A stretch of DNA of 64,000 nt from Clostridiales bacterium (GCA_027318915.1 DAHVOH010000007.1:1-64000), one strand, 5' to 3'; counted from the stretch's first letter, positions 1-8,679 are shown. Notes: generated by a model not told the origin, from the letters alone. A program made the numbers and translations.

Positions 1-662
1 CGCCCGCCATCGTGCTCGGGGCGCGTCAGCAACCGTGAGACAATGGGCGTCAACGAACGTGATGCCTGACAGCGAGGGACGCCCGCGACGTATCCCGGAC
101 GGTATGGGGTGGGCCCCGGAGGCGCTTGACCGGCGGCGGGAGGGGACACCGCGGCGAGAGATCGCCCGGGCAGCGGACGCGCCCCGGCCCGCCGCGGCAG
201 CGCCGGCCGCGTGTCACCGACGCAGTGCCTTGGTCTCGGTGTCCGACGACTCGGCGGGCCAGGCGGCGAGGAGGTCGTGGTCCAGACAGCGCACCGCCCT
301 GCCGCATAAGCATGACGATGGGCCCGGGAGCGCCGGGCACGGCGATGTGTTCTCTGGCCCGCATCCTCCAAGAACTCCGGCCGCCGCGACTTCGCCGCCG
401 AGCCCCAGCGGCACCCCCCTAGAGCCGTGGGGCCATGCGGCGCTCTCTCTGCAACGCGTGCCGGAGGCGCTCCGGCTGCCGCGTTACGTCCGGTTTGAGC
501 CCGGATGAGCGCGCCTCTTTGGGGGGAAAATCCCGGAACCCGCTCCGGTGCCCTGCAGGAGCAGGGTCATGACGTGAACGAAGGGGTCCCGGAGGGCTGG
601 ACGGCGGCGCGCCCGCCCATCCGGTGCGCTCCCCCCGGCGTCCGACTACCGCCTGCCGCCGG
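1..662. other. no recognisable gene
   Basis: GC-rich stretch with several overlapping open frames on both strands, all rich in Arg, Pro and Gly and without a ribosome site, a domain or a conserved-looking motif. I see no RNA gene or repeat apart from the element that begins at 663. Confidence 0.5.
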
Positions 663-710
663 GAGAAACCGTCTCAAATCAACGTATGCGGGGGCGTGCG
701 CCGACCGGAG
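663..710 (+). repeat. 48-bp dispersed repeat, copy A
   Basis: Aligns without gaps to 2321-2368 with about 39 of 48 positions identical. The two best blocks are an exact TCAAATCAACGT (674-685) and an exact GCGCCGACCGG near the right end. This copy lies downstream of the 3' end of the minus-strand YbjN-like gene and does not precede a recognisable gene. It may be a remnant of a duplicated control region or a short mobile or structured element. Confidence 0.55.
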
Positions 711-813
711 CACGTACCTCGTCGGGTCAGCGGTGCCCAGGCGGCCTGGAATGGGAGCGGCGCGCGCGACACACGGAGGCCGCCGTCCGGTACTCCTCTC
801 TCGCCCCAACGCG

Positions 814-1317
814 TCAACGCAGAAACTCGACCAGCCGTGAACCTTCAAGGGCCTTGATAAAGTCCACCTCGGCATTGAGGGTGATCGCGGCGATGTCCCC
901 GGGGGCCATCCGCGCAAACAGCGGAATGTACCACGCGACACCAAGGTCGTTCTGCTCGTCCACGAAAAACCTGCAGATTTCGGCGATGCCGTTGGCGCGG
1001 TTCACCGCCTCGGTCATTGCGCCTTTCGTCCATCGGCCGCCCTTTGTGTTCCACCAGGAAAAGCAATTAATGATGCGCTGTTCCGTGTCGAGGACAAAGG
1101 TCACATTGGAGCGATCGGGATGCTCACAACGGACGGTCGGCAGCTTGGCGTCCTCGATGCGCGTAATGGTGTAGCCGTCGCCGCTCAACGCCTCCGCCAG
1201 CCACTCAATCGTGACGTCTCGCCCTCTTTGTAAGGCTGGTGCTTCGACAGGGTGTCCACATCCACTGCAAAACGCATCATCCGGTCCGACCATCCGACCG
1301 CAGCTTTCGCAACGCAT
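814..1317 (-). CDS. zinc-ribbon plus YbjN-like domain protein
   Basis: A 167-aa cytoplasmic protein. Residues 1-22 form a zinc ribbon with Cys3/Cys6 and Cys17/Cys20. Residues about 36-160 look like a YbjN-type (bacterial sensory transduction regulator) alpha/beta fold, recognised from the WLAEALSGDGY start, the RCEHPDRSNVTFVLD strand pair and the later VAWYIPLFARM segment. YbjN-like domains are related to type III secretion chaperone folds and are thought to bind proteins; no enzymatic role is known. The ATG follows GGGAG at normal spacing. It stands alone, head-to-head with the PH-array cassette about 1.2 kb away. The zinc ribbon is clear, the YbjN assignment moderate. Confidence 0.7.
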   Translation of the reverse strand: MRCESCGRMVGPDDAFCSGCGHPVEAPALQRGRDVTIEWLAEALSGDGYTITRIEDAKLPTVRCEHPDRSNVTFVLDTEQRIINCFSWWNTKGGRWTKGAMTEAVNRANGIAEICRFFVDEQNDLGVAWYIPLFARMAPGDIAAITLNAEVDFIKALEGSRLVEFLR

Positions 1318-1473
1318 GATCTCCCGCCTTATCGAACTATTGTCGTCGTGGCCGCCGATCGCCCGGGGGTATGTGCCACCACCGTTTTCATTCTGACACC
1401 CCGTGTCGCCGCCACCGCCTCAGATCCTACTGGAGTGGGAGGTCGATGCGGGTTTCCTGCCGGGGGTGAAGGC

Positions 1474-1932
1474 TCACGATCGACGATGGCCTCGCTCGTA
1501 CACCGATGGGTCGATGCTCGGCGATGGCCCGAGAGAACCTCCCACATTGCCGAGGCCAGCGTGAGGGTACCGCCGGCAGGGCCGCGGAGTCGGTGGGAGG
1601 GGTCCGGTCAACACCAGCGGCCGTTCGCTGATAATCCCCTGCCAAAAGTTGTCGGCGGGACACAGCCAGTACTCGTCGGGTTGTCCCCTCACCACGGCGC
1701 CGGCAAAGCGCAGCACGGCGGTCCGGTTCGGGAAAAGGTCCAGGAAATCCCTCCATCGGCCCATCGGCCCATCGCCCGGTTCGAGCGGTCGGAACGCGGC
1801 TCTGGCCGCTCCGTCTAGCGGCCAGAGCCCCGTACCGGGCCACTTCCGGACCACTGCCCCGCTTACCGGCCGTCGAGTGCCATCCATTCCTCCCTTGCCG
1901 CCGTTGTTCATGCCCCAGTCCTCATGACGCAC
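1474..1932 (-). CDS. hypothetical protein, possibly a remnant
   Basis: A 152-aa frame whose middle part (residues about 57-115) reads like real protein, with balanced composition and the segments DFLDLFPNRTAVLRFAG and WLCPADNFWQGIISERP. The first 50 and last 35 residues look like low-complexity GC-rich translation. An internal ATG at 1764 could be the true start. No domain is recognised, no good ribosome site decides the start, and it may be a decayed gene. Confidence 0.3.
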   Translation of the reverse strand: MRHEDWGMNNGGKGGMDGTRRPVSGAVVRKWPGTGLWPLDGAARAAFRPLEPGDGPMGRWRDFLDLFPNRTAVLRFAGAVVRGQPDEYWLCPADNFWQGIISERPLVLTGPLPPTPRPCRRYPHAGLGNVGGSLGPSPSIDPSVYERGHRRS

Positions 1933-2320
1933 GCTCGATCGTCCCCGACGCTCCTCGCGCGATCCTGTTCGCGTGCGACCATACAGTCATCGTCCGAGCA
2001 ATCCGCTCATCCGGACCGGTCCGCTCGCTCGGGCTTATGTGTTCGTGATGAAGACAACTGGGGACCTGATGGTGTCGTGCACCTGGAGCGGAAACGCCTC
2101 CACGCCAAGCCGTCAACTATGGCCGAGCGGGTCCTTCGTGCCCACAACGCGGGCACGACCCGCGGGCGGAAAACCGGGCTCCAAACCGCAGACCGTGCGG
2201 GCTCTTTCAGCCAAAGCCCGAGGCCCACCGCGCAAGGTGAACGAACTCCGGAGCCCGGCAGCGGCCCCCATGGATTTTGCGGTGAGTTCCCACTGGAGTA
2301 GGACTACGGGTCGCGGCCGT
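1933..2320. other. intergenic region upstream of PH-array gene
   Basis: An open frame from 1973 is continuous with the PH-array gene, but its first 175 codons lack protein-like composition and the clear ribosome site lies at 2484-2490. I therefore treat 1933-2497 as non-coding leader containing repeat copy B. No promoter was identified with confidence. Confidence 0.45.
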
Positions 2321-2368
2321 GCGAAATCGTGTCAAATCAACGTGTGCGGGTATGGGCGCCGACCGGCG
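2321..2368 (+). repeat. 48-bp dispersed repeat, copy B
   Basis: Second copy of the element at 663-710, about 81 percent identical. It ends 129 bp upstream of the start codon of the PH-array gene, so it could carry promoter or operator information for that cassette. The conserved TCAAATCAACGT block (2332-2343) is AT-rich compared with its surroundings. Confidence 0.55.
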
Positions 2369-2497
2369 GAGGTGATGCTGCGGGTGGGAGAGCCTCGGCC
2401 GTTCGGGGCCCCGTTCGCGCCGTCGGTGTGCGACGACCGCCGCATTGTCGTAATCTTTCGGCCAACGGGCCCCGGCCGCAACACAGGAGGCGCGCCC

Positions 2498-5400
2498 ATG
2501 ACATTGCGCGAGGTGACCGCCCACCCCAACGGCTCCCGCGCTCCCGACCTCCCCTCCCCGTTGGGGGACGGCGAACAGGTCCTGCGCGTCTATCCCGTCC
2601 GGGCGCCGGTCCCCTGGGCCACAGGCCTCATTCTGCCTGACGCCGTGCGTCGCGTCCTTCGCATACTCGCCGCGGACTGGGGACCGGACCCGCGCGGGGC
2701 GGAGCCGCTCGCGGAGGAGGGCCGTATGGTGATCACCACGCGCCGCGTCGTGATCACCACCGCGCGTCACACCGTGAACGTGGCTCACGACGATGTGACC
2801 GCGGTTACTTGGACGTCACGGGCCGCCGGTCCCGTCGCGCCCGTGGTTCTGCGGCTAGCCGGCCGCCGCCGTCTGGAGCCGCCGCCGGTGCTGACGTCGG
2901 CCGACGCCGTCTCCCGGATCGGCGGGTTCGAACGGTACGGATTTGGCGACCTCACAGGCCATCATGTGTATTGCGGCCTCGATCCCGCCGTGGGCGCCGA
3001 CGCCGCCCGAGAAGTCACCGCGCTGATCCTGGCGATGCGTCGCGGCCGTCGCGTCGCTCGGGCCGGAGAGGGGAATCCGGGCGTCGCTCGGGGCAGCGCG
3101 GTGTGGCCGGTGGATCTGGTGCCGGACGAGGCCCCTCTGGCCGTGTATCCCCTCGGCCCCGCCGGCCGTCTCTACCTGTCTGATGTGCGCGTGGTGCTGT
3201 CGATACCCGGTCGGGTCGACGGGACCCGAGACGTGGTGGAGGTGCCGTTGGAGGAGATTGAGTGGGTGGGCTGCCACGCTCACCCGCCCGGCGCCGGCAA
3301 TCGGGGGGTGGAGTTTTCGCTCGTGCATCGGGGCTGGCACGCGATGGATCTGCCGGGTCCGGAGCAGCAGCGCTTGGCGCCCCTGGCCCACCTGACGGCG
3401 CCGCTCCGAAACCCCACCGTGGTGGTCCACCCCAACGACGCGGCCGACGTGCGGCAAAGCTTGGGCGCCCTGGTGGCCACCGCACGGTCGGGCGGCCACT
3501 GGGGTGATCCCCTCACGGCGCTCGACGGATCGCCGGTCCAACTGGCCCCGGGCGAGCGACTGTTGGCGCGCCACGAGTGGCAGGCTCCCGGAGCTCAACG
3601 CGTGCGGGTACTGGTCACATCCCGGCGGGTCGTCGCGGAACGGGTGACCGCGGGGACCGACTCCGTCTGGTGGGACATGCCCCGCGTCCCCGAGCCCGTG
3701 GTGGCCCGGCTCGTGGCTGTTCCCGGCTTGGCGGCGGTGCTCAGCGTGACGCCGCCCGGCCGGCATTCTCCCGAGCCGGAACTGCTCCGCCAGGCCCGCG
3801 GCGGGACCCCGCCGTGGTCGCTCCTGCCCCCGATGGAGGACGAGATGGCTCCCATCGTGCTGCCCGTCGCCCCCGACGCACTGCCCTTGGCGCAGGCGCT
3901 GGTGCGCGTCCTGGAGGAGGACGACCCCGTGTCGGCGCCGGCTGTCCCGAGCGCCGATGCCGTCCCAGAGGGCCTGCTGCGACCGCCCGCGACCGGCATC
4001 CCCACGCGTCCGCCCGACGGCGGGAGCGGCGCCGGCGAGGCCGCCGTGGCCGCGTGCGACACCCAGACCGGCCAGCTCATCCTGACGGACCGGCGTTTGG
4101 TCTGGACCCAGCGCGGCTCCGACAGCCGCGGCGCTGCCGATGAGGTCTGGGCGGTGCCGCTGGAGGCGGTGCATGAGCTCATCCATTACCGCCGTGCGGA
4201 CGGGCGCTCGGTGGTGATCCCGGTCGTCGACACGCCCGTGCCGGCGCTGCTGGCGTCGTCCGGCCAGGTGCCGATGGATGCCACCGGCCGCTTTCCCCTG
4301 GCTACCTTGATGGGACCCGCCGCCCCGGCGTTCGCATCCCGCCTGGGCGCCGCCGTTCTGGCCCGCACAGCGGGTCTCCCCCCGCCGGCGGGCCAAGACT
4401 GGGAGGGCCGGACCACCCGGACGCCCTGGCCCCGCCCGAGTCCTGACGAGCACATGGCCAGCGCGTACGAGATGGGTGGGGGCGTTTGGGTGTGGTGCAC
4501 GACCCGCCGCCTGATTGTCGAACGGCATGATGCGCAAGGGCCGACCGCCGTCGTCGAGTATCCGCTCGAGGCCATCGCGGCCGTGGAGGTGCGCGAGGAC
4601 CACGTCCCGCGCTGGGATCACGTCGGCCCGAGCGACGGTCTGGCCCGGTGCCTGTGTGTCCTGACACCGCTCGAAGCCATCGTCGGGCACGTGCTAGGGC
4701 CCGTCCTCCGTGACCATCTGGCCGTGCGCCGGGTGCGCACCCTGATTCTCCGCACGACGGGTCGGGGATATGATCTGGGTTCCGTTTCGCGCCGTTGGGC
4801 GGGCGGCGAGCCAGTGACCCACCCGGTCGGGGCCCCCCGCCCACCAGGGCGGACGCCGGGCCTGGATCGCCTCGCCGACGGAATCCCCGTGGGGGCGGCG
4901 GTGTCTGATGCCGACCTGGACACGCTCTTGGCTCACGTGGCCCGATTCCGGCGCTGGGGCGCGGCCGGCTATCGGCCGGACGGTGCCGCCCGGTCGGCGG
5001 TGCAATCCGAAGCGCTCGGCGTGCGGCTCGCCGAAGGTGAAGTCTTCCGCGGCGCGTGGACGGCTCAGGCGCGCGATGTCCACGCGTCCCTGCTGCTGTC
5101 CTCGCTCCGCCTCGTCGCCACCCGGCAGGTGAGGCGGCGGGGCTGGACGAACCACGTCCGCTGGGATGTTCCCCTGGCCGAGGGTCTGGACATTCGGGCG
5201 GTGGACTATGTGCTGCCCGGACCCCACGCTGCCGTGGAACACTGGCCGGGCCTGGCGGTCGAGCATCCGGTCCTGCCCGTCGCGACCGCCAAGCCGGCCC
5301 CCTTCCCCCTGGGGCCGAGAGGTCGGGGGCCGGTGCCGCCGCGCCCGTCCAATACAATCTATTGCATCGAAGCCTTGCCCGACGATCTGCACAGTCCGTT

Positions 5401-5572
5401 TCAAGCCGTTGTCCTGGGCGGGCTGGTCACCTGGAGACGGCGGCGGGCAGTGCCCTTGGATCCGTACTACTCCAGCATCGTCCTACCCTGGCCGGAGGAC
5501 CCGGAGGCGGTGGCGGCGGAGAGCGGACAACGGCTGGCCGCCGAATTGGCCGGACAGGGTGACGCCGGCTAA
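2498..5572 (+). CDS. giant protein with six bacterial PH-like modules
   Basis: A 1024-aa protein without signal peptide or obvious membrane segment. Six copies of a strand-turn-strand signature of bacterial PH/GRAM-like folds recur at about residues 74, 221, 365, 523, 662 and 860: MVITTRRVVI, LYLSDVRVVL, RVLVTSRRVV, LILTDRRLVW, VWCTTRRLIV and LLLSSLRLVA. Most are followed 15-25 residues later by a Val/Tyr-Pro-Leu-Glu strand (for example VPLEEIEWV, VPLEAVHEL, YPLEAIAAV). Bacterial PH domains bind proteins, peptides or lipids and often act as scaffolds. The ATG at 2498 follows ACAGGAGG; an upstream in-frame extension to 1973 is rejected. It is the first gene of a same-strand cassette with a membrane protein and a VirD4-like ATPase. 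Scaffold for a membrane machine is inference. Confidence 0.75.
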   Translation: MTLREVTAHPNGSRAPDLPSPLGDGEQVLRVYPVRAPVPWATGLILPDAVRRVLRILAADWGPDPRGAEPLAEEGRMVITTRRVVITTARHTVNVAHDDVTAVTWTSRAAGPVAPVVLRLAGRRRLEPPPVLTSADAVSRIGGFERYGFGDLTGHHVYCGLDPAVGADAAREVTALILAMRRGRRVARAGEGNPGVARGSAVWPVDLVPDEAPLAVYPLGPAGRLYLSDVRVVLSIPGRVDGTRDVVEVPLEEIEWVGCHAHPPGAGNRGVEFSLVHRGWHAMDLPGPEQQRLAPLAHLTAPLRNPTVVVHPNDAADVRQSLGALVATARSGGHWGDPLTALDGSPVQLAPGERLLARHEWQAPGAQRVRVLVTSRRVVAERVTAGTDSVWWDMPRVPEPVVARLVAVPGLAAVLSVTPPGRHSPEPELLRQARGGTPPWSLLPPMEDEMAPIVLPVAPDALPLAQALVRVLEEDDPVSAPAVPSADAVPEGLLRPPATGIPTRPPDGGSGAGEAAVAACDTQTGQLILTDRRLVWTQRGSDSRGAADEVWAVPLEAVHELIHYRRADGRSVVIPVVDTPVPALLASSGQVPMDATGRFPLATLMGPAAPAFASRLGAAVLARTAGLPPPAGQDWEGRTTRTPWPRPSPDEHMASAYEMGGGVWVWCTTRRLIVERHDAQGPTAVVEYPLEAIAAVEVREDHVPRWDHVGPSDGLARCLCVLTPLEAIVGHVLGPVLRDHLAVRRVRTLILRTTGRGYDLGSVSRRWAGGEPVTHPVGAPRPPGRTPGLDRLADGIPVGAAVSDADLDTLLAHVARFRRWGAAGYRPDGAARSAVQSEALGVRLAEGEVFRGAWTAQARDVHASLLLSSLRLVATRQVRRRGWTNHVRWDVPLAEGLDIRAVDYVLPGPHAAVEHWPGLAVEHPVLPVATAKPAPFPLGPRGRGPVPPRPSNTIYCIEALPDDLHSPFQAVVLGGLVTWRRRRAVPLDPYYSSIVLPWPEDPEAVAAESGQRLAAELAGQGDAG

Positions 5573-5639
5573 ACGCGCGGCGCGGCGGACGCGGCGGGAG
5601 CCGGGGTGAGGCGCCCGGAACATGGAGGAGGTGAGGTGG

Positions 5640-6059
5640 ATGAGCGCGGATGGGGAGGCGACCCCGACCGATCTGGCGTGGTGCTACGACGACCTGGGCC
5701 TGGCCCCCGGAGCTTCGCTGCTTGAAGTCCACACCGCGTTTCGGGCCCGGATGTGGCGGGCGCGGTCCGGGGCCCCAGCCGATCCGGTGGCGCCGGACGG
5801 TGCGTCGGCGGCGCGGTTGGTCGCGGCCTATGTCGCCATTCTGAACGCCCGCCGGCCCCTGGAGCGCGGGCCGACCGGCTGGCGCAGCGCCCAAGCGGGT
5901 CGGGTCTTTCGGGGTCTGACCGGATTTGTTCTCCTGGGACTCGCCTGTCTGCTCGCGGCCCTCTTGTTCCAGGGCGAGCCCGCCGTGATGCTGGTCGTGC
6001 TGGCGCTGCTGTTTGCCGCCTACTGGTGGTGGTATCGAGCCGAGCGCCGCCGGGGCTGA
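5640..6059 (+). CDS. J-domain-like protein with two membrane helices
   Basis: A 139-aa protein. Residues about 12-70 resemble the helical hairpin of a DnaJ J-domain (YDDLGLAPGASLLEVHTAF, then AYVAILNARRPLE) but have no HPD tripeptide, so it should not stimulate DnaK in the usual way. Two strongly hydrophobic helices follow at about 90-108 and 112-130, ending in a Trp/Tyr/Arg-rich tail (WWWYRAERRRG). GGAGGTGAG at 5626-5634 favours the ATG at 5640 over the one at 5622. It sits 67 bp after the PH-array gene and 43 bp before the ATPase, and could be the membrane anchor of the soluble ATPase. That role is inferred from position only. Confidence 0.7.
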   Translation: MSADGEATPTDLAWCYDDLGLAPGASLLEVHTAFRARMWRARSGAPADPVAPDGASAARLVAAYVAILNARRPLERGPTGWRSAQAGRVFRGLTGFVLLGLACLLAALLFQGEPAVMLVVLALLFAAYWWWYRAERRRG

Positions 6060-6102
6060 GGGCCGTCGACGCCACACTCCGGGACTGAAAGGAGGTGCAC
6101 GT

Positions 6103-7392
6103 GTGGATGTGACCCACCTGATTGCAGACGGACTACCGCTGTGGCCGTCGGTGCCGCCCCTGCCGCGAGGCCCGGTGGTAATCCCGACCCAGACCGGCTA
6201 TCCCGTCTATCTGTCGGAAAGCCAGCTGCATCGCCACGTGCTGCTGGTGGGAGCAACCGGGCAAGGCAAGACCAACGCCCTCTATCATCTGGTCACCGCG
6301 CTGCGCGCGATGGCCACACCCCGCGACGTCCTCGTCATCTTCGACACGAAAGGCGACTACGTCCGCCGGTTTTGGTGTCCCGGCGACTATGTCCTGGGCG
6401 GTCCCCCACCCACCGGCGAGGAGGAGGAGGTCTGGAACCTCCTCGAAGAGGTCCGCGCCACGGACCCGGCGCGGCGGGAGGAGTTGGTGGCGGAAATGGG
6501 CCACATCGTCTTCGACGATCTGGTGCGCCACTCGCGCGAGCCGTTTTTTCCAAAGGCGGCGCAAAATCTGTTCAGCGCGGGCCTTGGGATCATCGCGGAG
6601 GCCCAGGGCGGGGCGACCACCAATCAGTCGCTGCTGGCCTGGTGGCGCGAGCGGGATCGGGCCGCCCTGCATGACGTGTTTCAACAGGCCGGACGGCGGG
6701 CGCTGGCCACGTATCTCGATCCGGCCATCGGGGCGACGGCGCTCGGGGTGCTCGCGTTTCTACACCAGGCCGTCGAGGGGGCGTTCGTGGGGCCGTTTGC
6801 GCGTCCGGGAGACTTCTCGATGCTGCGCGCGGTGCGCGCCAAGGGCGGCAAAGCCATCTTCATCGAGTACGACCCGGCGGCCGGGAAAACACGGGAACCC
6901 GCGTACCGGATCCTGATGGATCTGGCCATCAAAGAGGCGCTCGGGCGGGATCACCCCGACGGGCGCACCTTCTTCGTCATCGACGAGTTCAGTCTGCTGC
7001 CGCACCTGTACCACTTCGCCAACGGCTTGCACTTCGGACGGGAGGCGCAAATGAGCTTCTTCGTCGGCATGCAGAGCCACGCCCAAGTGCACGCCGCCTA
7101 CGAAGACGACGCCGACGCCATTTTGGCCGGGTTTGGCACCGTCATCGCCTTCCGCGTGACGGATGGCCGGACCCGCGAATTCATCCAGCAGCTCGCCGGG
7201 CGGAACTACAAGCTGTTCCATATCCCCTCGTCGGCGCCCGGCGTGCGGCCCAGCGACCAAATCACACAGGGTTACACCGTCGGGGACGAGGATGTCTGGA
7301 ACCTGGCCGTGGGGGAAGCCCTGCTGTTCATGGCGGAAGCACCCGCGCCGTTCCGCGCGTCCTTTGCCCGGTGGGAGCCCGCGCGTCCATGA
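6103..7392 (+). CDS. VirD4/TraG-like P-loop ATPase without membrane anchor
   Basis: A 429-aa AAA-like motor of the HerA/FtsK/VirD4 group. Walker A is GATGQGKT at 50-57. A conserved VIFDTKGDYVRRF strand follows at about 78-90. Walker B is FFVIDEF at about 290-296. The FFVGMQSHAQV sensor region and a C-terminal AGFGTVIAFRV...REFIQQLAGRN segment are typical of type IV coupling proteins and related DNA or protein pumps. Such proteins use ATP to move DNA or substrate proteins through a membrane or capsid. Unlike VirD4/TraD it has no N-terminal membrane helices. GTG at 6103 follows AAAGGAGGTG (6088-6097). Its TGA overlaps the next ATG. No relaxase or other T4SS gene is in the window, so export, packaging or defence roles all remain open. 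Confidence 0.85.
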   Translation: MDVTHLIADGLPLWPSVPPLPRGPVVIPTQTGYPVYLSESQLHRHVLLVGATGQGKTNALYHLVTALRAMATPRDVLVIFDTKGDYVRRFWCPGDYVLGGPPPTGEEEEVWNLLEEVRATDPARREELVAEMGHIVFDDLVRHSREPFFPKAAQNLFSAGLGIIAEAQGGATTNQSLLAWWRERDRAALHDVFQQAGRRALATYLDPAIGATALGVLAFLHQAVEGAFVGPFARPGDFSMLRAVRAKGGKAIFIEYDPAAGKTREPAYRILMDLAIKEALGRDHPDGRTFFVIDEFSLLPHLYHFANGLHFGREAQMSFFVGMQSHAQVHAAYEDDADAILAGFGTVIAFRVTDGRTREFIQQLAGRNYKLFHIPSSAPGVRPSDQITQGYTVGDEDVWNLAVGEALLFMAEAPAPFRASFARWEPARP

Positions 7393-7475
7393 CGGCGGCG
7401 GCGCGCTACGCAGACCAGGTGACCCGCATGGCGAGGACACGGGGCGGCCCGCGAGGGTGCCGGCGGCCGTCATGA
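7389..7475 (+). CDS. possible 28-aa coupled microORF
   Basis: The ATG at 7389 overlaps the ATPase stop as ATGA, and the 28-codon frame ends in a TGA that overlaps the ATG at 7472 of the next gene, again as ATGA. The product would be short, basic and Arg-rich (MTAAARYADQVTRMART at its start). It could be a translational bridge keeping ribosomes on the message between the ATPase and the next gene, a real small protein, or chance in GC-rich DNA. Confidence 0.4.
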   Translation: MTAAARYADQVTRMARTRGGPRGCRRPS

Positions 7476-8047
7476 CGCCCGGCGCGGGGGCCGTCTACGA
7501 CCCGCGGGCGGTGTTGCCCCTCGGCATCCCGCTCGGGCGGCAGACGGACGGCCGTTTTGCCGTCCGCAAGGGCGGGCGCGTGTTCCTGCTGGATGCGCTG
7601 AAGGAGGAACTCTGGGTCGACGCGCACGGCGAGTTCGACGCCGACACCCTCGCGGGGCGCCGGGAGGACCCGACCGCGCCCGCTGCCGTACGTACCCTGG
7701 TGGATGCCGGCCTCCTGCATCCGCTGACTGCGGAGGTCGCCGCCGACTGGCCTCGCCTGCGTCCGCTGAGGCCCCTGCCACGCGCCATCCCGCTGGGCTA
7801 TGACCGGGGGACCGGGCGCTTTGTCTTGGCCATCCCGGACACGGGCGGCCAACTGCAGCTGGACCCGGTCGCCTATTGCTTGTGGACCGAGTGGGACGGG
7901 TTGGCCACGCTCGGATCCGCGGTGGGCTCGGTCACCCAGGCGGTTGGTCTGAGCCCGTCGCGGGTCCGCGAACGGGCCGTGCAGCTGGCGTGTCTGGGCG
8001 TCTTCACCGCCGCGTGCTACCTGGATGCGGCGGATGACAAGGAGTGA
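7472..8047 (+). CDS. tandem-duplicated winged-helix-like protein
   Basis: A 191-aa soluble protein of unknown function that appears to be an internal duplication. Residues about 14-95 and 104-185 follow the same plan: an IPLG...DGRF or IPLG...TGRF strand pair, a LW turn (EELWVDAHGEF; YCLWTEWDGLA), a helical stretch, and an ending with a small residue-Gly-Leu/Val turn (VDAGLLHPLT; ACLGVFTAACYL). The layout recalls PqqD/winged-helix modules that bind peptides, but no catalytic motif is visible. The start is uncertain: the ATG at 7472 is coupled to the microORF, and an in-frame GTG at 7457 is possible. It is followed directly by the next cassette gene (8 bp). Confidence 0.65.
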   Translation: MTPGAGAVYDPRAVLPLGIPLGRQTDGRFAVRKGGRVFLLDALKEELWVDAHGEFDADTLAGRREDPTAPAAVRTLVDAGLLHPLTAEVAADWPRLRPLRPLPRAIPLGYDRGTGRFVLAIPDTGGQLQLDPVAYCLWTEWDGLATLGSAVGSVTQAVGLSPSRVRERAVQLACLGVFTAACYLDAADDKE

Positions 8048-8054
8048 TGGGACG

Positions 8055-8522
8055 ATGGACATCGAACGCAGTCTGTGGCTGTCGACGCTGCTCCACGGGG
8101 TGGAAATCGCCCTGCCGGAAGTCACCGGCATCGGTGTGACGGTGGTGGCCGGCGGCAACATCGTAGCGGGCCTCGCCGCCGAGACCGGGGTCAAATGGGT
8201 CATGGAGCAGGTTCGCGACGAACCGTCCACCGGTCTGGAGGCGGTGAATGACTTCGCCACGCCGACGGTCACGGAATTTCTCGCCGCCATGACCGCGTTG
8301 GCCGCCGTCGGCCCACTCGTGGGCGTGGTCGTGCAGGGGGTGTTGGGCTGGCCGCTGCGCCCCGATCCCGCCCCGGAGCTCCAGGCTGACCGCGCCCTGG
8401 ACCAGGAGCTGCGGGGGTTGCTCCGGCCCGAGCCCGTGCCCACCCCGGAGGCACCGGTCGCAGAGCCGAAGGTGCCCCCGCCCGTGTTGCCCCCGCCGAC
8501 CCCATCGACGATGGGCCTGTAG
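8055..8522 (+). CDS. membrane protein with proline-rich tail
   Basis: A 155-aa protein with AAGGAG just upstream. The N-terminal 70 residues are amphipathic with hydrophobic Gly/Val/Ala runs (GIGVTVVAGGNIVAGLAAETG). One clear membrane helix lies at about 75-99 (FLAAMTALAAVGPLVGVVV). After an acidic linker, residues about 118-155 are very rich in Pro, Glu and Val (PVPTPEAPVAEPKVPPP), a tail suited to crossing or resting on cell wall or binding a partner. No family is recognised. Position between the duplicated winged-helix-like gene and the holin-like gene suggests it belongs to the same membrane assembly. Confidence 0.65.
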   Translation: MDIERSLWLSTLLHGVEIALPEVTGIGVTVVAGGNIVAGLAAETGVKWVMEQVRDEPSTGLEAVNDFATPTVTEFLAAMTALAAVGPLVGVVVQGVLGWPLRPDPAPELQADRALDQELRGLLRPEPVPTPEAPVAEPKVPPPVLPPPTPSTMGL

Positions 8523-8679
8523 GTCTGCGGCAGGTCGGGCGGGGTCGGATCTACCCGACCATGCCGCCGGGGATCACCGACAACCTGGTGGGAAAGCCCA
8601 TCGCATAGCTGCCCGGAATTGGGCCGGGGACCGCGCATATACATCCGGTAGTCGGCTTGCGCGGGAAGGAATGGTCATC

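Noticed and set aside
1973..2497. In-frame extension of the PH-array protein by 175 codons
   Set aside because: Composition is unlike protein, it crosses the 48-bp repeat, and a strong ribosome site stands before the ATG at 2498.
2855..4690. Long minus-strand open frame opposite the PH-array gene
   Set aside because: High GC removes stop codons; the product is His/Gly/Arg-rich without ribosome site, and the plus-strand gene has clear repeats and motifs.
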